42,657 nt of DNA from Nitrospiraceae bacterium. GTDB lineage: Bacteria; Nitrospirota; Nitrospiria; Nitrospirales; Nitrospiraceae. Location: assembly GCA_919902505.1 (NCBI GenBank), contig CAKKRE010000052.1, forward strand, positions 1 through 42,657, read 5' to 3'. Of this stretch, positions 18,116 to 25,789 are shown piece by piece (position 1 is the first letter of the stretch; every line of letters starts with the position of its first letter). The notes under the pieces are model-generated. The model had not been told where the DNA came from. It searched no databases and worked only from the letters and a program-made list of their open reading frames with translations. Both the position numbers and the translations under genes were made by a program.

Positions 18116-19484
18116 AGCAGAGCCCCACGTGCGCGCGGAGTGTGTTGTAATCGAAGGCCTTGACACCACTCCGAAGGAGGCCGAAATCATTCCGTTCCAT
18201 CTCATCGATCAGCGCCGCCACCTGAGTGCGCCCCGCCTGAGTCGTCATCACATGCCGAGGGGTCTCACCGCCGACTGCGGGAGACTCCCGGTCAGCCCAC
18301 TCGAGGTAGACGGTTTCCAGGAAGGCATTCATCAACGTGCGATCTTCTTCATCCGTGACCACTACCGTCAACGGCTCTGCGGCGGACAACTCCGCCTGCG
18401 TCACCTGACGCATCGGCGGTTGAACCGCTTCACCTCGGAAGTGCAGCGAAAATCCGAAGATGGCCGCCAGACTATGTTTGATCGCATCGAGCCGCTCTCG
18501 CGAGTCACATTCGAGAAACAGTCCTGTGGCCGTCACGGTCACTCTGGCTGTCAGGCTTGCTCCCGCCGCTGCCTCATTGTTCCCCTGCACGAAGCGCCGG
18601 AGCTTTCCGGAAGCCGTCGCACCGGCGGAACGAACCGGAGCCTCCTCTTTCCACCCCTCCAGCTCAGCCATACCTCCGGCGATAAACGTGAACTCACGAT
18701 GTTCATACAATGCCATGACATAGAAATAAGGGGCGCCGGCAGTCGTCCGATAACGAATTTCGCTCACCGCCTCAATCAGCGCCGCCAGGCGCATGCGCGC
18801 AAAATTCCGCAACAACAGATGCCCGAACCGCTTGGCGAATTCAGGCCAATCGCCCAGCTCGAATGAGCCACCGACGACTTCCATCTCACGGCGCTCCTCA
18901 CCGGTCGTCTCGTAGAGAGCCCTGGCATCCTCCGCCGACAACATCAAGACCGGCCCAGCCAACACCGCCAACGGACTTTCCGGGTCACCCGGCTCCCGAA
19001 CGAGCCGGGTGAACAACACCTGTCCGCTTTCGGCGTCCGGCCCCAGGCTGTCGGCCGGTACCTCGTACACGCGCCCGTTTCCGATCGACCGTAGACTCCG
19101 CCGTTCCTTCCCCGTCTCATGCGGCAACAATTCGACGAGATCCATATAGGAATGTTTGAGAGGATCCAGCCAGACCCGCTCTTCTTCGGGAATATGTTCG
19201 GTGATGACGTCACGCAGCTGTTCAATCAGGGTCAGCTGGCCGTCTTCCGGGTAGAAGTCCGCATACAGCAACAGATCGGCCAGCCCGACTTCTTCCGGCA
19301 ACGGCGATAGGGGGGTCTGGCTACCCAATTCGACATACACTTGCAGCGCACGCGCGAAGGCAATCCGGCGTTGTTGGGCAAATCCAGGCGTCATCGACAG
19401 CCGATCGAGCCGCATCAGGATGATGTCCAGCGCCTTCGTCACCGGCACCGATCGCCCGACGACCCGTTCATTCGCGAGCTTCAT
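18114..19484 (-). CDS. Conserved-looking protein of unknown function, 456 residues
   Basis: I do not recognise a family. The protein is soluble-looking, with no signal peptide or membrane helix, and is rich in Glu, Leu and Arg. The segment VLAGPVLMLSAEDARALYETTGEERREMEVVGG and a C-terminal part ending DEMERNDFGLLRSGVKAFDYNTLRAHVGLC are the most distinctive. The start at 19484 has a strong GGAGGAG site 5 nt upstream and overlaps the DUF2934 gene by 17 bp, so the two are probably co-translated. It sits between a stress-protein group and the formate dehydrogenase operon on the same strand. Confidence 0.8.
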   Translation of the reverse strand: MKLANERVVGRSVPVTKALDIILMRLDRLSMTPGFAQQRRIAFARALQVYVELGSQTPLSPLPEEVGLADLLLYADFYPEDGQLTLIEQLRDVITEHIPEEERVWLDPLKHSYMDLVELLPHETGKERRSLRSIGNGRVYEVPADSLGPDAESGQVLFTRLVREPGDPESPLAVLAGPVLMLSAEDARALYETTGEERREMEVVGGSFELGDWPEFAKRFGHLLLRNFARMRLAALIEAVSEIRYRTTAGAPYFYVMALYEHREFTFIAGGMAELEGWKEEAPVRSAGATASGKLRRFVQGNNEAAAGASLTARVTVTATGLFLECDSRERLDAIKHSLAAIFGFSLHFRGEAVQPPMRQVTQAELSAAEPLTVVVTDEEDRTLMNAFLETVYLEWADRESPAVGGETPRHVMTTQAGRTQVAALIDEMERNDFGLLRSGVKAFDYNTLRAHVGLC

Positions 19485-19692
19485 GAATCTCCTCCATGAC
19501 GGTCGCTTCGGCATCCAGCCAATCCTGAAGCGCGTATCCTTCGCGGCATCCCCGATCTCGCCACAATTCAAAGGCCTTCTGACCGATCCGTTCCCACATG
19601 CCTTCCGGCAGTTCGATCGGATTCGTCACGGACGGCCTGACAGCTCGAACCTTCGATTGCGGAGCGGACGACTTTTTCACTTTGGGCTTCAT
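19468..19692 (-). CDS. DUF2934 domain protein
   Basis: A 74-residue protein: a basic N-terminal 25 residues (MKPKVKKSSAPQSK) followed by a DUF2934 core of about 40 residues (MWERIGQKAFELWRDRGCREG, ALQDWLDAEATVMEEI). The function of DUF2934 is unknown. The start at 19692 has an AAAGGAG ribosome site; longer upstream reading in this frame runs through the neighbouring stress protein gene and is not real. Its 3' end overlaps the start of the 456-residue orphan. Confidence 0.85.
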   Translation of the reverse strand: MKPKVKKSSAPQSKVRAVRPSVTNPIELPEGMWERIGQKAFELWRDRGCREGYALQDWLDAEATVMEEIHEARE

Positions 19693-19721
19693 GGGGGACT
19701 CCTTTATCGACAGCCTGCTGG

Positions 19722-20657
19722 TTATGTTTCCCCGAGAGGTACGACACGTTGATAGTCCGCCCCGAAATTGAACTGTCGCACGGTCAGAACCGGACAGGGC
19801 GCATGGCGCAGCATCGCGCCGGCAATGCTGCCGACGAGGACGTGGGCGATGCCACGCCGTCCATGCGTCCCCATGATCATCAAATCGTACCCTTGCTGCG
19901 TGACGTAGGAGGCGATCGAATCCGCGGGCAGTCCCGGCTTGAGGACATGATCGACTTGAAGACCCTGCGCCTGCACACAGGCAACCAGCACGGTGAGGCG
20001 TTTCTCCAGATAGGCCCGCTGCTCCTTCCACTCCTTCGTATGGCTCAAACTGAAATCCAATCCATACGCCACCGGCTCCATGGCGTGCAAAATCGTGATC
20101 GACGCTCCAAGCGGTTTGGAAAATTGGACGGCATATTCCAACGCATCGAGCGAACAGGCCGAGAGATCGATGGGCACCACGATTCGTTTGATATTCGCCA
20201 TCGCGGGGATAGCCACACTGCCCTTGTCGGCCTTCACCGCCAGAACCGGGCAAGGCGCCATCCGGACGACCCGTTCAGCCGTGCTACCGATCAGGACATG
20301 GTCCAATCCCGTGCGCCCATGTGTACCGACCACCAGCAGGTCCGCGCCGATAGTTTGGGTGACGGTCTGGACCGCTTGGCTCGGAATGCCGGTTTCAATA
20401 CGCACCGTCACTGGCTGCCCGGCCGCCTTGGCGCGTGCCTCCACCGCCGCCAACTGGCGGCTGGCCTCAGCGCGCAAGTGATCCAGATACATCTTATTGA
20501 CGGTATAGTCCGGATCCATCCCCGGATAGAGTTCCAGGACGGTCATCACACACAGCTCCGCCCTCCACGCCGCCGCCATAGCCAAGGCATAGCCCATGGC
20601 CCGGTCCGCACAGGCCGAGAAATCCGTGGCAAAGAGCACTCGCTTGATCAGGACCAT
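19722..20657 (-). CDS. Tandem universal stress protein (two UspA domains)
   Basis: A 311-residue protein with two UspA domains (about 1-145 and 155-300). Each ends in the ATP-binding pattern: VVGTHGRTGLDHVLIGSTAERV in the first and MGTHGRRGIAHVLVGSIAGAM in the second. Usp proteins bind ATP and help cells survive starvation, oxidative or respiratory stress. The exact role is not predictable. The start is 3 nt after the cupredoxin stop, so they form one operon. Confidence 0.92.
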   Translation of the reverse strand: MVLIKRVLFATDFSACADRAMGYALAMAAAWRAELCVMTVLELYPGMDPDYTVNKMYLDHLRAEASRQLAAVEARAKAAGQPVTVRIETGIPSQAVQTVTQTIGADLLVVGTHGRTGLDHVLIGSTAERVVRMAPCPVLAVKADKGSVAIPAMANIKRIVVPIDLSACSLDALEYAVQFSKPLGASITILHAMEPVAYGLDFSLSHTKEWKEQRAYLEKRLTVLVACVQAQGLQVDHVLKPGLPADSIASYVTQQGYDLMIMGTHGRRGIAHVLVGSIAGAMLRHAPCPVLTVRQFNFGADYQRVVPLGET

Positions 20658-20660
20658 GAC

Positions 20661-21089
20661 TTAGACCGCCTCCACGTTCAACAGGAGCAGTTCGCCCTTC
20701 ATGTTCGGATGGATGGAGCAGTGGAACTCATGCCGGCCCGGCCGCTCCATGGTAAAGCGAACGACGGCTTCCTTCTTCGCATCCAAAAACAATCCGCCGA
20801 TCTGCTTGCCGTACGACACGATCCCGCCGGATTCGACGCGCGTCGGAATGCCTTCGAACATGGTCGACCCGAAATCGTGGCGCACCTGATCCTGATTGAC
20901 GATGGCAATGACCGTCGCCACCCCCAGCCGGAGCGGCACCTGTTTGGTGAGGAACGTAGAGTCCTTGATCGTCACTTCGATCCGCTGCTCCGCCTGCGCC
21001 CCGCCCTGCGAACAGAGGGCCAGGACAAAACAAGCCGCCAACCATACCCGTCCTCCGCTCAACAAGTCCGACACCTTCCTCGCACCCAT
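20661..21089 (-). CDS. Exported cupredoxin-like copper protein
   Basis: A 142-residue protein with an N-terminal signal peptide (hydrophobic core about residues 14-27, cleavage probably after QGGAQA). Its cupredoxin fold has a likely type 1 copper site: histidine in VRHDFGS, then Cys, His and Met in the FHCSIHPNM loop. Such proteins carry single electrons or sequester copper in the periplasm. An AAGGAGG site precedes the ATG. It lies between two universal stress protein genes with gaps of 3 and 10 bp. Confidence 0.85.
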   Translation of the reverse strand: MGARKVSDLLSGGRVWLAACFVLALCSQGGAQAEQRIEVTIKDSTFLTKQVPLRLGVATVIAIVNQDQVRHDFGSTMFEGIPTRVESGGIVSYGKQIGGLFLDAKKEAVVRFTMERPGRHEFHCSIHPNMKGELLLLNVEAV

Positions 21090-21099
21090 AACGACCTCC

Positions 21100-21600
21100 T
21101 TATAAGTTCTTGCCCGTTTTCACTTTCGCCCGTTTCGTGGGGAGCGGCACCGTCAGCACCGGGCAACTGGCCGTCCGGACCACCTTCTCCGCCGTGCTGC
21201 CGAAAAAAATCTTATCGACCCCGCCGACCGCTCCCCCGTAACTTCCCATGACCACCAAGTCGACCCCCTCCACCCGAGCCGTGCGCGCAATTTCCTCGAA
21301 GGGGCAGCCGTCCGCAAGCAACCGGCGGATCGTCACCCCCTTCGCCTCATCCCTGGCCAACAGTTGCCGGGCATTGAGACGGGCGACATGATGCAGCTGC
21401 TTTTTCTGTTTCGCGGCTTCAGTGGCAGGCGCCAGCCCGAGTCGATTCAGCGCGTCTAAACTTTTGGTATCGACGACATGCAGCAGGAGCACCTCCGCCT
21501 GATACGATTTTGCGAACGACAGTGCAAGCCGGAAGGCTTCTTCGGAGCAGGGAGAAAAATCCACCGGCACGAGGATCTTCGTGAACAAACGATCGGCCAT
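21100..21600 (-). CDS. Universal stress protein (single UspA domain)
   Basis: A 166-residue single-domain UspA. It begins FTKILVPVDFSPCSEEAFRLA and ends with the ATP-binding region MGSYGGAVGGVDKIFFGSTAEKV followed by VRTASCPVLTV. I chose the ATG at 21600 for its GGAGGTG ribosome site; an upstream Met at 21657 lies outside the domain. It is the first gene of the leftward Usp-cupredoxin-Usp-DUF2934-orphan group. Confidence 0.92.
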   Translation of the reverse strand: MADRLFTKILVPVDFSPCSEEAFRLALSFAKSYQAEVLLLHVVDTKSLDALNRLGLAPATEAAKQKKQLHHVARLNARQLLARDEAKGVTIRRLLADGCPFEEIARTARVEGVDLVVMGSYGGAVGGVDKIFFGSTAEKVVRTASCPVLTVPLPTKRAKVKTGKNL

Positions 21601-21988
21601 CACACCTCCGCGCAATACTCCTGCTTCCACCACCGACATCAGCAAGGCCGATGCCATCGACCTGAGCCGATGCCCGACGGCAAACAGCCAAGATTGCCGG
21701 ATTTTCTTACACCATCAGGCCTAGGCCATCAACACCCGAACTCTCCGGGGGGTGTCCTGCTACAGCCGGCACCGAAGTTCTGTAGCGGAACGCCACAGAG
21801 CTGCAAAGAGCTCATGGCGTATGGCCTATGGTGAGCGAATGGCACCAAGGAATCGGAGCCTTCTTTATTCTTGCTATAGGCTCTCCAACTTCCGCTTGCC
21901 ATACGCTATCAGCCATATGCTCCTGTTACGATGCTCCCGTCTCGGATGGCATTCCTCTTGCTCCATCGACGTTCAAGAGGACTGAACC
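21601..21988. other. Intergenic region between divergent transcription units
   Basis: It separates the leftward stress operon from the rightward small-peptide/hydrolase/Usp group and so must hold both promoters; I could not identify either with confidence. It contains the repeat at 21809-21924. No gene larger than the 31-codon frame at 21989 is supported. Confidence 0.4.
21809..21924. repeat. Dispersed TATGGC inverted repeat, copy 2
   Basis: Left arm GGCGTATGGCCTATGG and right arm GCCATACGCTATCAGCCATA are imperfect inverted copies about 80 bp apart. Same family as 18017-18115 and 30037-30115. Confidence 0.6.
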
Positions 21989-22084
21989 ATGTCGAGAACG
22001 CAATGGCTCTTGCTCGGAGCTGTGCTGGTGGGAGCCGCAGTCGCACTGTATCTGATCTTCTTCTGTCCGACCGATTGTCACTAA
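21989..22084 (+). CDS. 31-residue single-pass membrane peptide
   Basis: A short frame with an AGAGGA ribosome site 7 nt before the ATG. It encodes a short polar N-terminus (MSRTQW), one strong membrane helix (LLLGAVLVGAAVALYLIFF) and a tail CPTDCH with two cysteines and a histidine. No family recognised. It is the first frame of the rightward group leading to the hydrolase and stress protein. It is too short to be certain, but codons, ribosome site and hydrophobicity agree. Confidence 0.55.
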   Translation: MSRTQWLLLGAVLVGAAVALYLIFFCPTDCH

Positions 22085-22122
22085 CGGTCGCTAAGATTTC
22101 ACGTTGCGCGCCCCTGAGCGTC

Positions 22123-22824
22123 ATGAACCGACAGGATCCACATCAATCTATGGAAGCGGAGAGCATCTTCCAGGTCAGCATCAGCCATGATGGCCTCACG
22201 CTTGATGGAATCCTGGGTCTCCCTGCGCACCCGAAGGCTGTCATCGCCTTTGCCCACGGCAGCGGCAGCGGACGATTCAGTCCGCGCAACCGGTTCGTCG
22301 CCCGCCATCTGGAAACGGGAGGGTTCGCGACATTGCTGATGGACCTCCTCACCCCGGATGAGGCGGACGATCGCCGCAAAGTCTTCGACATCGACCTCCT
22401 CGCCGACCGGCTACTACTGGCAGAACGTTGGTTACAGGCGCATCGCCAGACCGCCGGACTACCGGTCGGGTATTTCGGTGCCAGCACGGGAGCCGGTGCG
22501 GCACTCCAGGCAGCCGCTCGCGAACCCCAGGCAGTCGGCGCCATCGTGTCGCGCGGCGGTCGACCCGACCTGGCCGGCCCCTTTCTGAGCCGGGTCACGG
22601 CACCCACGCTCCTGCTTGTCGGCGGAGACGACGGTCCCGTGATCGAGATGAATCAGGACGCGCTCACGCAACTGACCTGCCGGAAAGAGCTGGTGATCGT
22701 CCCGGGAGCCAGTCATTTATTCGAGGAACCGGGCACGCTGGAGCAGGTCGCCCGGGAGGCGCTCCGCTGGTTTCGGCGGTATCTCCAGCCGGACGCGCAG
22801 GCAGGAAAGGAGTCTCGCTCATGA
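22123..22824 (+). CDS. Alpha/beta hydrolase, dienelactone hydrolase-like
   Basis: A 233-residue alpha/beta hydrolase without signal peptide. Features are the oxyanion-hole region FAHGSGSGRFSPRN, the nucleophile elbow YFGASTGAGAAL (serine in GAST-G context), an acid in LLVGGDDGPVIEMN and the catalytic histidine in PGASHLFEEPG. The substrate cannot be told. The start is ambiguous between ATG at 22123 and 22150. Its TGA overlaps the next gene's ATG by 4 bp, so it is coupled to the universal stress protein. Confidence 0.85.
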   Translation: MNRQDPHQSMEAESIFQVSISHDGLTLDGILGLPAHPKAVIAFAHGSGSGRFSPRNRFVARHLETGGFATLLMDLLTPDEADDRRKVFDIDLLADRLLLAERWLQAHRQTAGLPVGYFGASTGAGAALQAAAREPQAVGAIVSRGGRPDLAGPFLSRVTAPTLLLVGGDDGPVIEMNQDALTQLTCRKELVIVPGASHLFEEPGTLEQVAREALRWFRRYLQPDAQAGKESRS

Positions 22825-23684
22825 AAGTGCTCTTGGCCATCGATGGATCCGACCACTCCTATGAAGCCGTGCGGGCGCTGAAATACCTGCGCCGCCCGGA
22901 TGAGCTGACCCTGCTCCATGTCGTCGATGCTCCCCGACCGGCCTACCCGATGATGGTGCCGGAAGTCGCCCAGGAGCTGTATTCGCAACTGGAACGCAGC
23001 ATGAAGGAGGATGGCGAGCAGTTGCTGACCAGGATCCATTCATTGCTCCCGCCTCACAGCGGGCCGGTCACCAAACAATTGGGCTTAGGATCCCCGGCGG
23101 AAATGATCGTCGCGACGGCTGAGTCACGCCATGTGGACCTCATTCTCATGGGAGCCCGGGGACTGGGACCGGTGAAGGAACGACTGTTGGGAAGCGTCTC
23201 CCATCGTGTGCTGAGCCTCGCTCCCTGCGCCAAACTGATCCTACAGGGCTCGCTCCGCGACTTGAAACAGGTCTTGCTCCCGCTGGAAGGACAATCGGAC
23301 GCCGAGGCGGCGCTGCGATTTCTCCGGAAGCAACCCTTCCATGAGCCGGTGAACATCAATCTGCTGGCTGTCCTCCCGCCGACCCGTCCGCCCTGGCCCG
23401 TTGACGACTCGGCAGCGGAAAAACTGGAGACGCTGGCCCTCCGACATGCCCGTGACTTCGTGGATGGAGTGGCCAATGAGCTCCGGACACTCGGGTATAC
23501 CACCCGTAGCACAAGCGTCCTGGGAACGCCGGTGACGATGATTCTCCATGAGGCGGAAAAGATGGGGGCAGACCTGATCATGGTGGGTTCGCGCGCCAGG
23601 CAGGGCATCACCCGGTTCGTCCTGGGCAGCGTCTCGCACGCAGTGCTGCATCGCGCACCCTGTCAGGTATTGGTGTTTGAATGA
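22821..23684 (+). CDS. Tandem universal stress protein
   Basis: A 287-residue protein with two UspA domains. The first starts MKVLLAIDGSDHSYEAVRAL and ends MGARGLGPVKERLLGSVSHRVL. The second ends MVGSRARQGITRFVLGSVSHAVL, both with the ATP-binding glycine/serine pattern. The ATG at 22821 follows AAAGGAG and overlaps the hydrolase stop. It is the third Usp in the 4-kb neighbourhood, which suggests a stress-response cluster. Confidence 0.93.
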   Translation: MKVLLAIDGSDHSYEAVRALKYLRRPDELTLLHVVDAPRPAYPMMVPEVAQELYSQLERSMKEDGEQLLTRIHSLLPPHSGPVTKQLGLGSPAEMIVATAESRHVDLILMGARGLGPVKERLLGSVSHRVLSLAPCAKLILQGSLRDLKQVLLPLEGQSDAEAALRFLRKQPFHEPVNINLLAVLPPTRPPWPVDDSAAEKLETLALRHARDFVDGVANELRTLGYTTRSTSVLGTPVTMILHEAEKMGADLIMVGSRARQGITRFVLGSVSHAVLHRAPCQVLVFE

Positions 23685-23766
23685 GTGCCGGAGGGTACCA
23701 CGCGCAGAGGAAGGCTGGAACCAGTCAGAAGACACGAGCGACGAACCTGCGCCTGAAGGACAGTCG

Positions 23767-23891
23767 CAGGCTGTTCAGAAGGGCCGTCCAGCAAGGCCAC
23801 AGGAAGCACGACGACTGAGGCCTACCCTCCGGGCACGTCGCAGGGAAGCGCGCGATCGAGAACGCCGCTGGTGGTCTTTCTCAACAGCCTG
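23767..23891. mobile_element. 125-bp MITE-like element related to 8892-9149
   Basis: The ends are imperfect inverted repeats of about 25 bp (CAGGCTGTTCAGAAGGGCC on the left, TCTTTCTCAACAGCCTG on the right). Inside it shares GGCCGTCCAGCAAGGCC and GAGAACGCCGCTGG with the element at 8892-9149. No target duplication is obvious. It ends 2 bp from the stop codon of the next leftward gene. Confidence 0.7.
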
Positions 23892-23893
23892 AC

Positions 23894-24301
23894 TCAGCAG
23901 GGCTGTCCGTTGAAGAGGCAGGGTTTGTACCGCGCGATGTCGAACTCGATGTTCTCCTGGTAGACGCGCTCGTTCCCGTTCACTCCGTCCTGATCCGGAT
24001 CGTTGAACATCGTGTGGTCCCACCAATAGAACAGAGGATACTGCTCGGTGTAGTACACCGGGTTCCCGTAATTGCTCCTCGTATACTCCTGCACCAGACG
24101 ACCCGTAATATAGTCGACCTTCCCGTCGCCATGCAGCGAATAGAGCATGATGAACAGTCGCGCCTCATGGTCGTACAGTTCATCGAGGCGACTATTCAGG
24201 TCAGGCTCGAGGGGAAGCGGGTCCTGTGACCAAGCGGAGGCAGCCGGAAGGAAGAGGAGCACAGCGAGCAAAAGACTGGCGGCAACGCGAAGGTTCGTCA
24301 T
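23894..24301 (-). CDS. Secreted protein of unknown function
   Basis: A 135-residue protein with a clear signal peptide (hydrophobic residues 6-22, likely cut after ASAWS). The mature part is rich in Tyr, Asp and Asn, with YNYG-like segments, a short acidic motif DPDQDGVNGNE that resembles a calcium-binding loop, and two C-terminal cysteines (KPCLFNGQPC). I recognise no family. It is transcribed divergently from mtaB, and its 3' end abuts the MITE at 23767-23891. Confidence 0.7.
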   Translation of the reverse strand: MTNLRVAASLLLAVLLFLPAASAWSQDPLPLEPDLNSRLDELYDHEARLFIMLYSLHGDGKVDYITGRLVQEYTRSNYGNPVYYTEQYPLFYWWDHTMFNDPDQDGVNGNERVYQENIEFDIARYKPCLFNGQPC

Positions 24302-24407
24302 GGTTCAGAAAGCAGATCGACGCCATGATGGGGACGATTTTCTTCATGCTACCACCCAGTTATACCCCGTTCAAGCGCTCGACCGACTTTTTCGGGTCCT
24401 CGTCACC

Positions 24408-24437
24408 TTGCCGATCGAAGGTGCGCGCTCTTATAAT
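24408..24437 (+). promoter_or_regulatory. Promoter of mtaB-miaB
   Basis: TTGCCG (-35) at 24408-24413 and a perfect TATAAT (-10) at 24432-24437, 18 bp apart. A start point 6-8 bp past the -10 would fall at or just before the ATG at 24446, which has no Shine-Dalgarno, so the transcript may be leaderless. Confidence 0.65.
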
Positions 24438-24445
24438 CGCAGACG

Positions 24446-25789
24446 ATGTCCACCAGCATGCCACGCGCCTCGCTCCATACATTGGGTTGCCGTCTCAGCC
24501 AATCCGAGACCTCCATGTTAGCCGATACCCTGGCCCGCCGGGGGTATCAACTGGTGGAGTTCGGCAAGGAGACGGACCTGCTCGTCTTGAACACCTGCTC
24601 GGTGACGGAGAATGCCGAAAAAGATTGCCGTTATGCCGTCCGCAAGACCTTGCGCCACTCGCCACATGCCTTCGTCGTAGTCACCGGTTGTTATGCCCAG
24701 ACCGGCGCCGCGCAACTGCAGCAGGTACCCGGCATCGACCTGATCGTCGGCACCCAGTTCAAAATGAATCTCCCCGATTATCTCCCGGCGCCGGCCGAAC
24801 TCCGGAAACAGCCGGAGCCGGAACTCCGCCATAGCCGCACGATCGATCGGGAAGACTTTGTCCTGCCCGGCACGGCCTATTCCGACTCAACCCGCGCCCT
24901 GCTGAAGATTCAGGACGGATGCGATTTCATGTGCAGCTTCTGCCTGATTCCGTTTGCGCGCGGGCGTGAACGCAGCCGGACCGCCGAGGATGTGTTGCGG
25001 GAAGCCCGGGAGCTCGCCGCTCATGGTTATCGGGAACTCGTGCTCACCGGCGTCAACATCGGCCAATACTCGTATCAGGGTCTCGGCCTGGTTGAGCTCC
25101 TCCGGGAACTGGAAGCGATTCCCGAGGTGACGCGAATCAGAATTTCCTCGATCGAACCCACGACGGTCCCTGCTGCCTTGCTGGAGCACATGGCCGGCTC
25201 CACGAAACTCTGTCATTACCTGCACCTTCCTCTGCAAAGCGGCGACGATGGGATCCTCCAGACGATGAACCGGCGTTATGCCGTCCGCGAGTATGAGGAA
25301 CTGGTCGAGCAGGCGCTGACACTGATGCCGGACCTCGGGTTGGGAACCGATCTCATGGTGGGCTTTCCCGGTGAAGACGAGCAGGCGTTCGCGAATACGG
25401 TCCGGACAGCCGGGCGACTCCCCTTCTCCTATTTCCATGTCTTCAGTTATTCGTCGCGTCCGGGTACGGTGGCTGCGCGACTGGAGGCCCAGATTCCGCC
25501 TGCCGTCATCCGGCAGCGCAGCAAGTCATTGTCGGAACTCTCACGAACCAAGGCATTAGCCTTCTATCAGCAACAGATCGGCCGCACCCTCCCCGTCCTC
25601 TTCGAACAGGGGGAGCGAGACGGCTTTCGCACCGGAACCACAGCCAACTTCACCCGGGTGGCGGTCGCTGCCGATACCGTCGCCCCCGGCTCGATTCACC
25701 AGGTCACCATTACCGGCATCATGGACGGGCTGGCTTATGGCCGGCCGGTCGCCACAGTCTTAGCGCCCTCGCACAGGCCACTTGTATGA
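24446..25789 (+). CDS. mtaB: tRNA N6-threonylcarbamoyladenosine methylthiotransferase MtaB
   Basis: A radical-SAM enzyme that adds a methylthio group to t6A37 in tRNAs decoding ANN codons. The N-terminal UPF0004 domain carries three cluster cysteines (Cys15, 51, 82). The radical SAM motif is DGCDFMCSFC (Cys159, 163, 166), and a C-terminal TRAM domain begins near residue 380. The sequence LHTLGCRLSQSE separates MtaB from MiaB (which has TFGCQMNE). At 447 residues it is full length. ATG at 24446 or 24458 could be the start. The stop overlaps the miaB ATG by 4 bp. Confidence 0.93.
   Translation: MSTSMPRASLHTLGCRLSQSETSMLADTLARRGYQLVEFGKETDLLVLNTCSVTENAEKDCRYAVRKTLRHSPHAFVVVTGCYAQTGAAQLQQVPGIDLIVGTQFKMNLPDYLPAPAELRKQPEPELRHSRTIDREDFVLPGTAYSDSTRALLKIQDGCDFMCSFCLIPFARGRERSRTAEDVLREARELAAHGYRELVLTGVNIGQYSYQGLGLVELLRELEAIPEVTRIRISSIEPTTVPAALLEHMAGSTKLCHYLHLPLQSGDDGILQTMNRRYAVREYEELVEQALTLMPDLGLGTDLMVGFPGEDEQAFANTVRTAGRLPFSYFHVFSYSSRPGTVAARLEAQIPPAVIRQRSKSLSELSRTKALAFYQQQIGRTLPVLFEQGERDGFRTGTTANFTRVAVAADTVAPGSIHQVTITGIMDGLAYGRPVATVLAPSHRPLV

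Noticed and set aside
19749..21251. A 500-codon plus-strand frame opposite the Usp-cupredoxin-Usp genes
   Set aside because: It spans three real genes on the other strand and has an arginine/histidine-rich composition typical of antisense frames.
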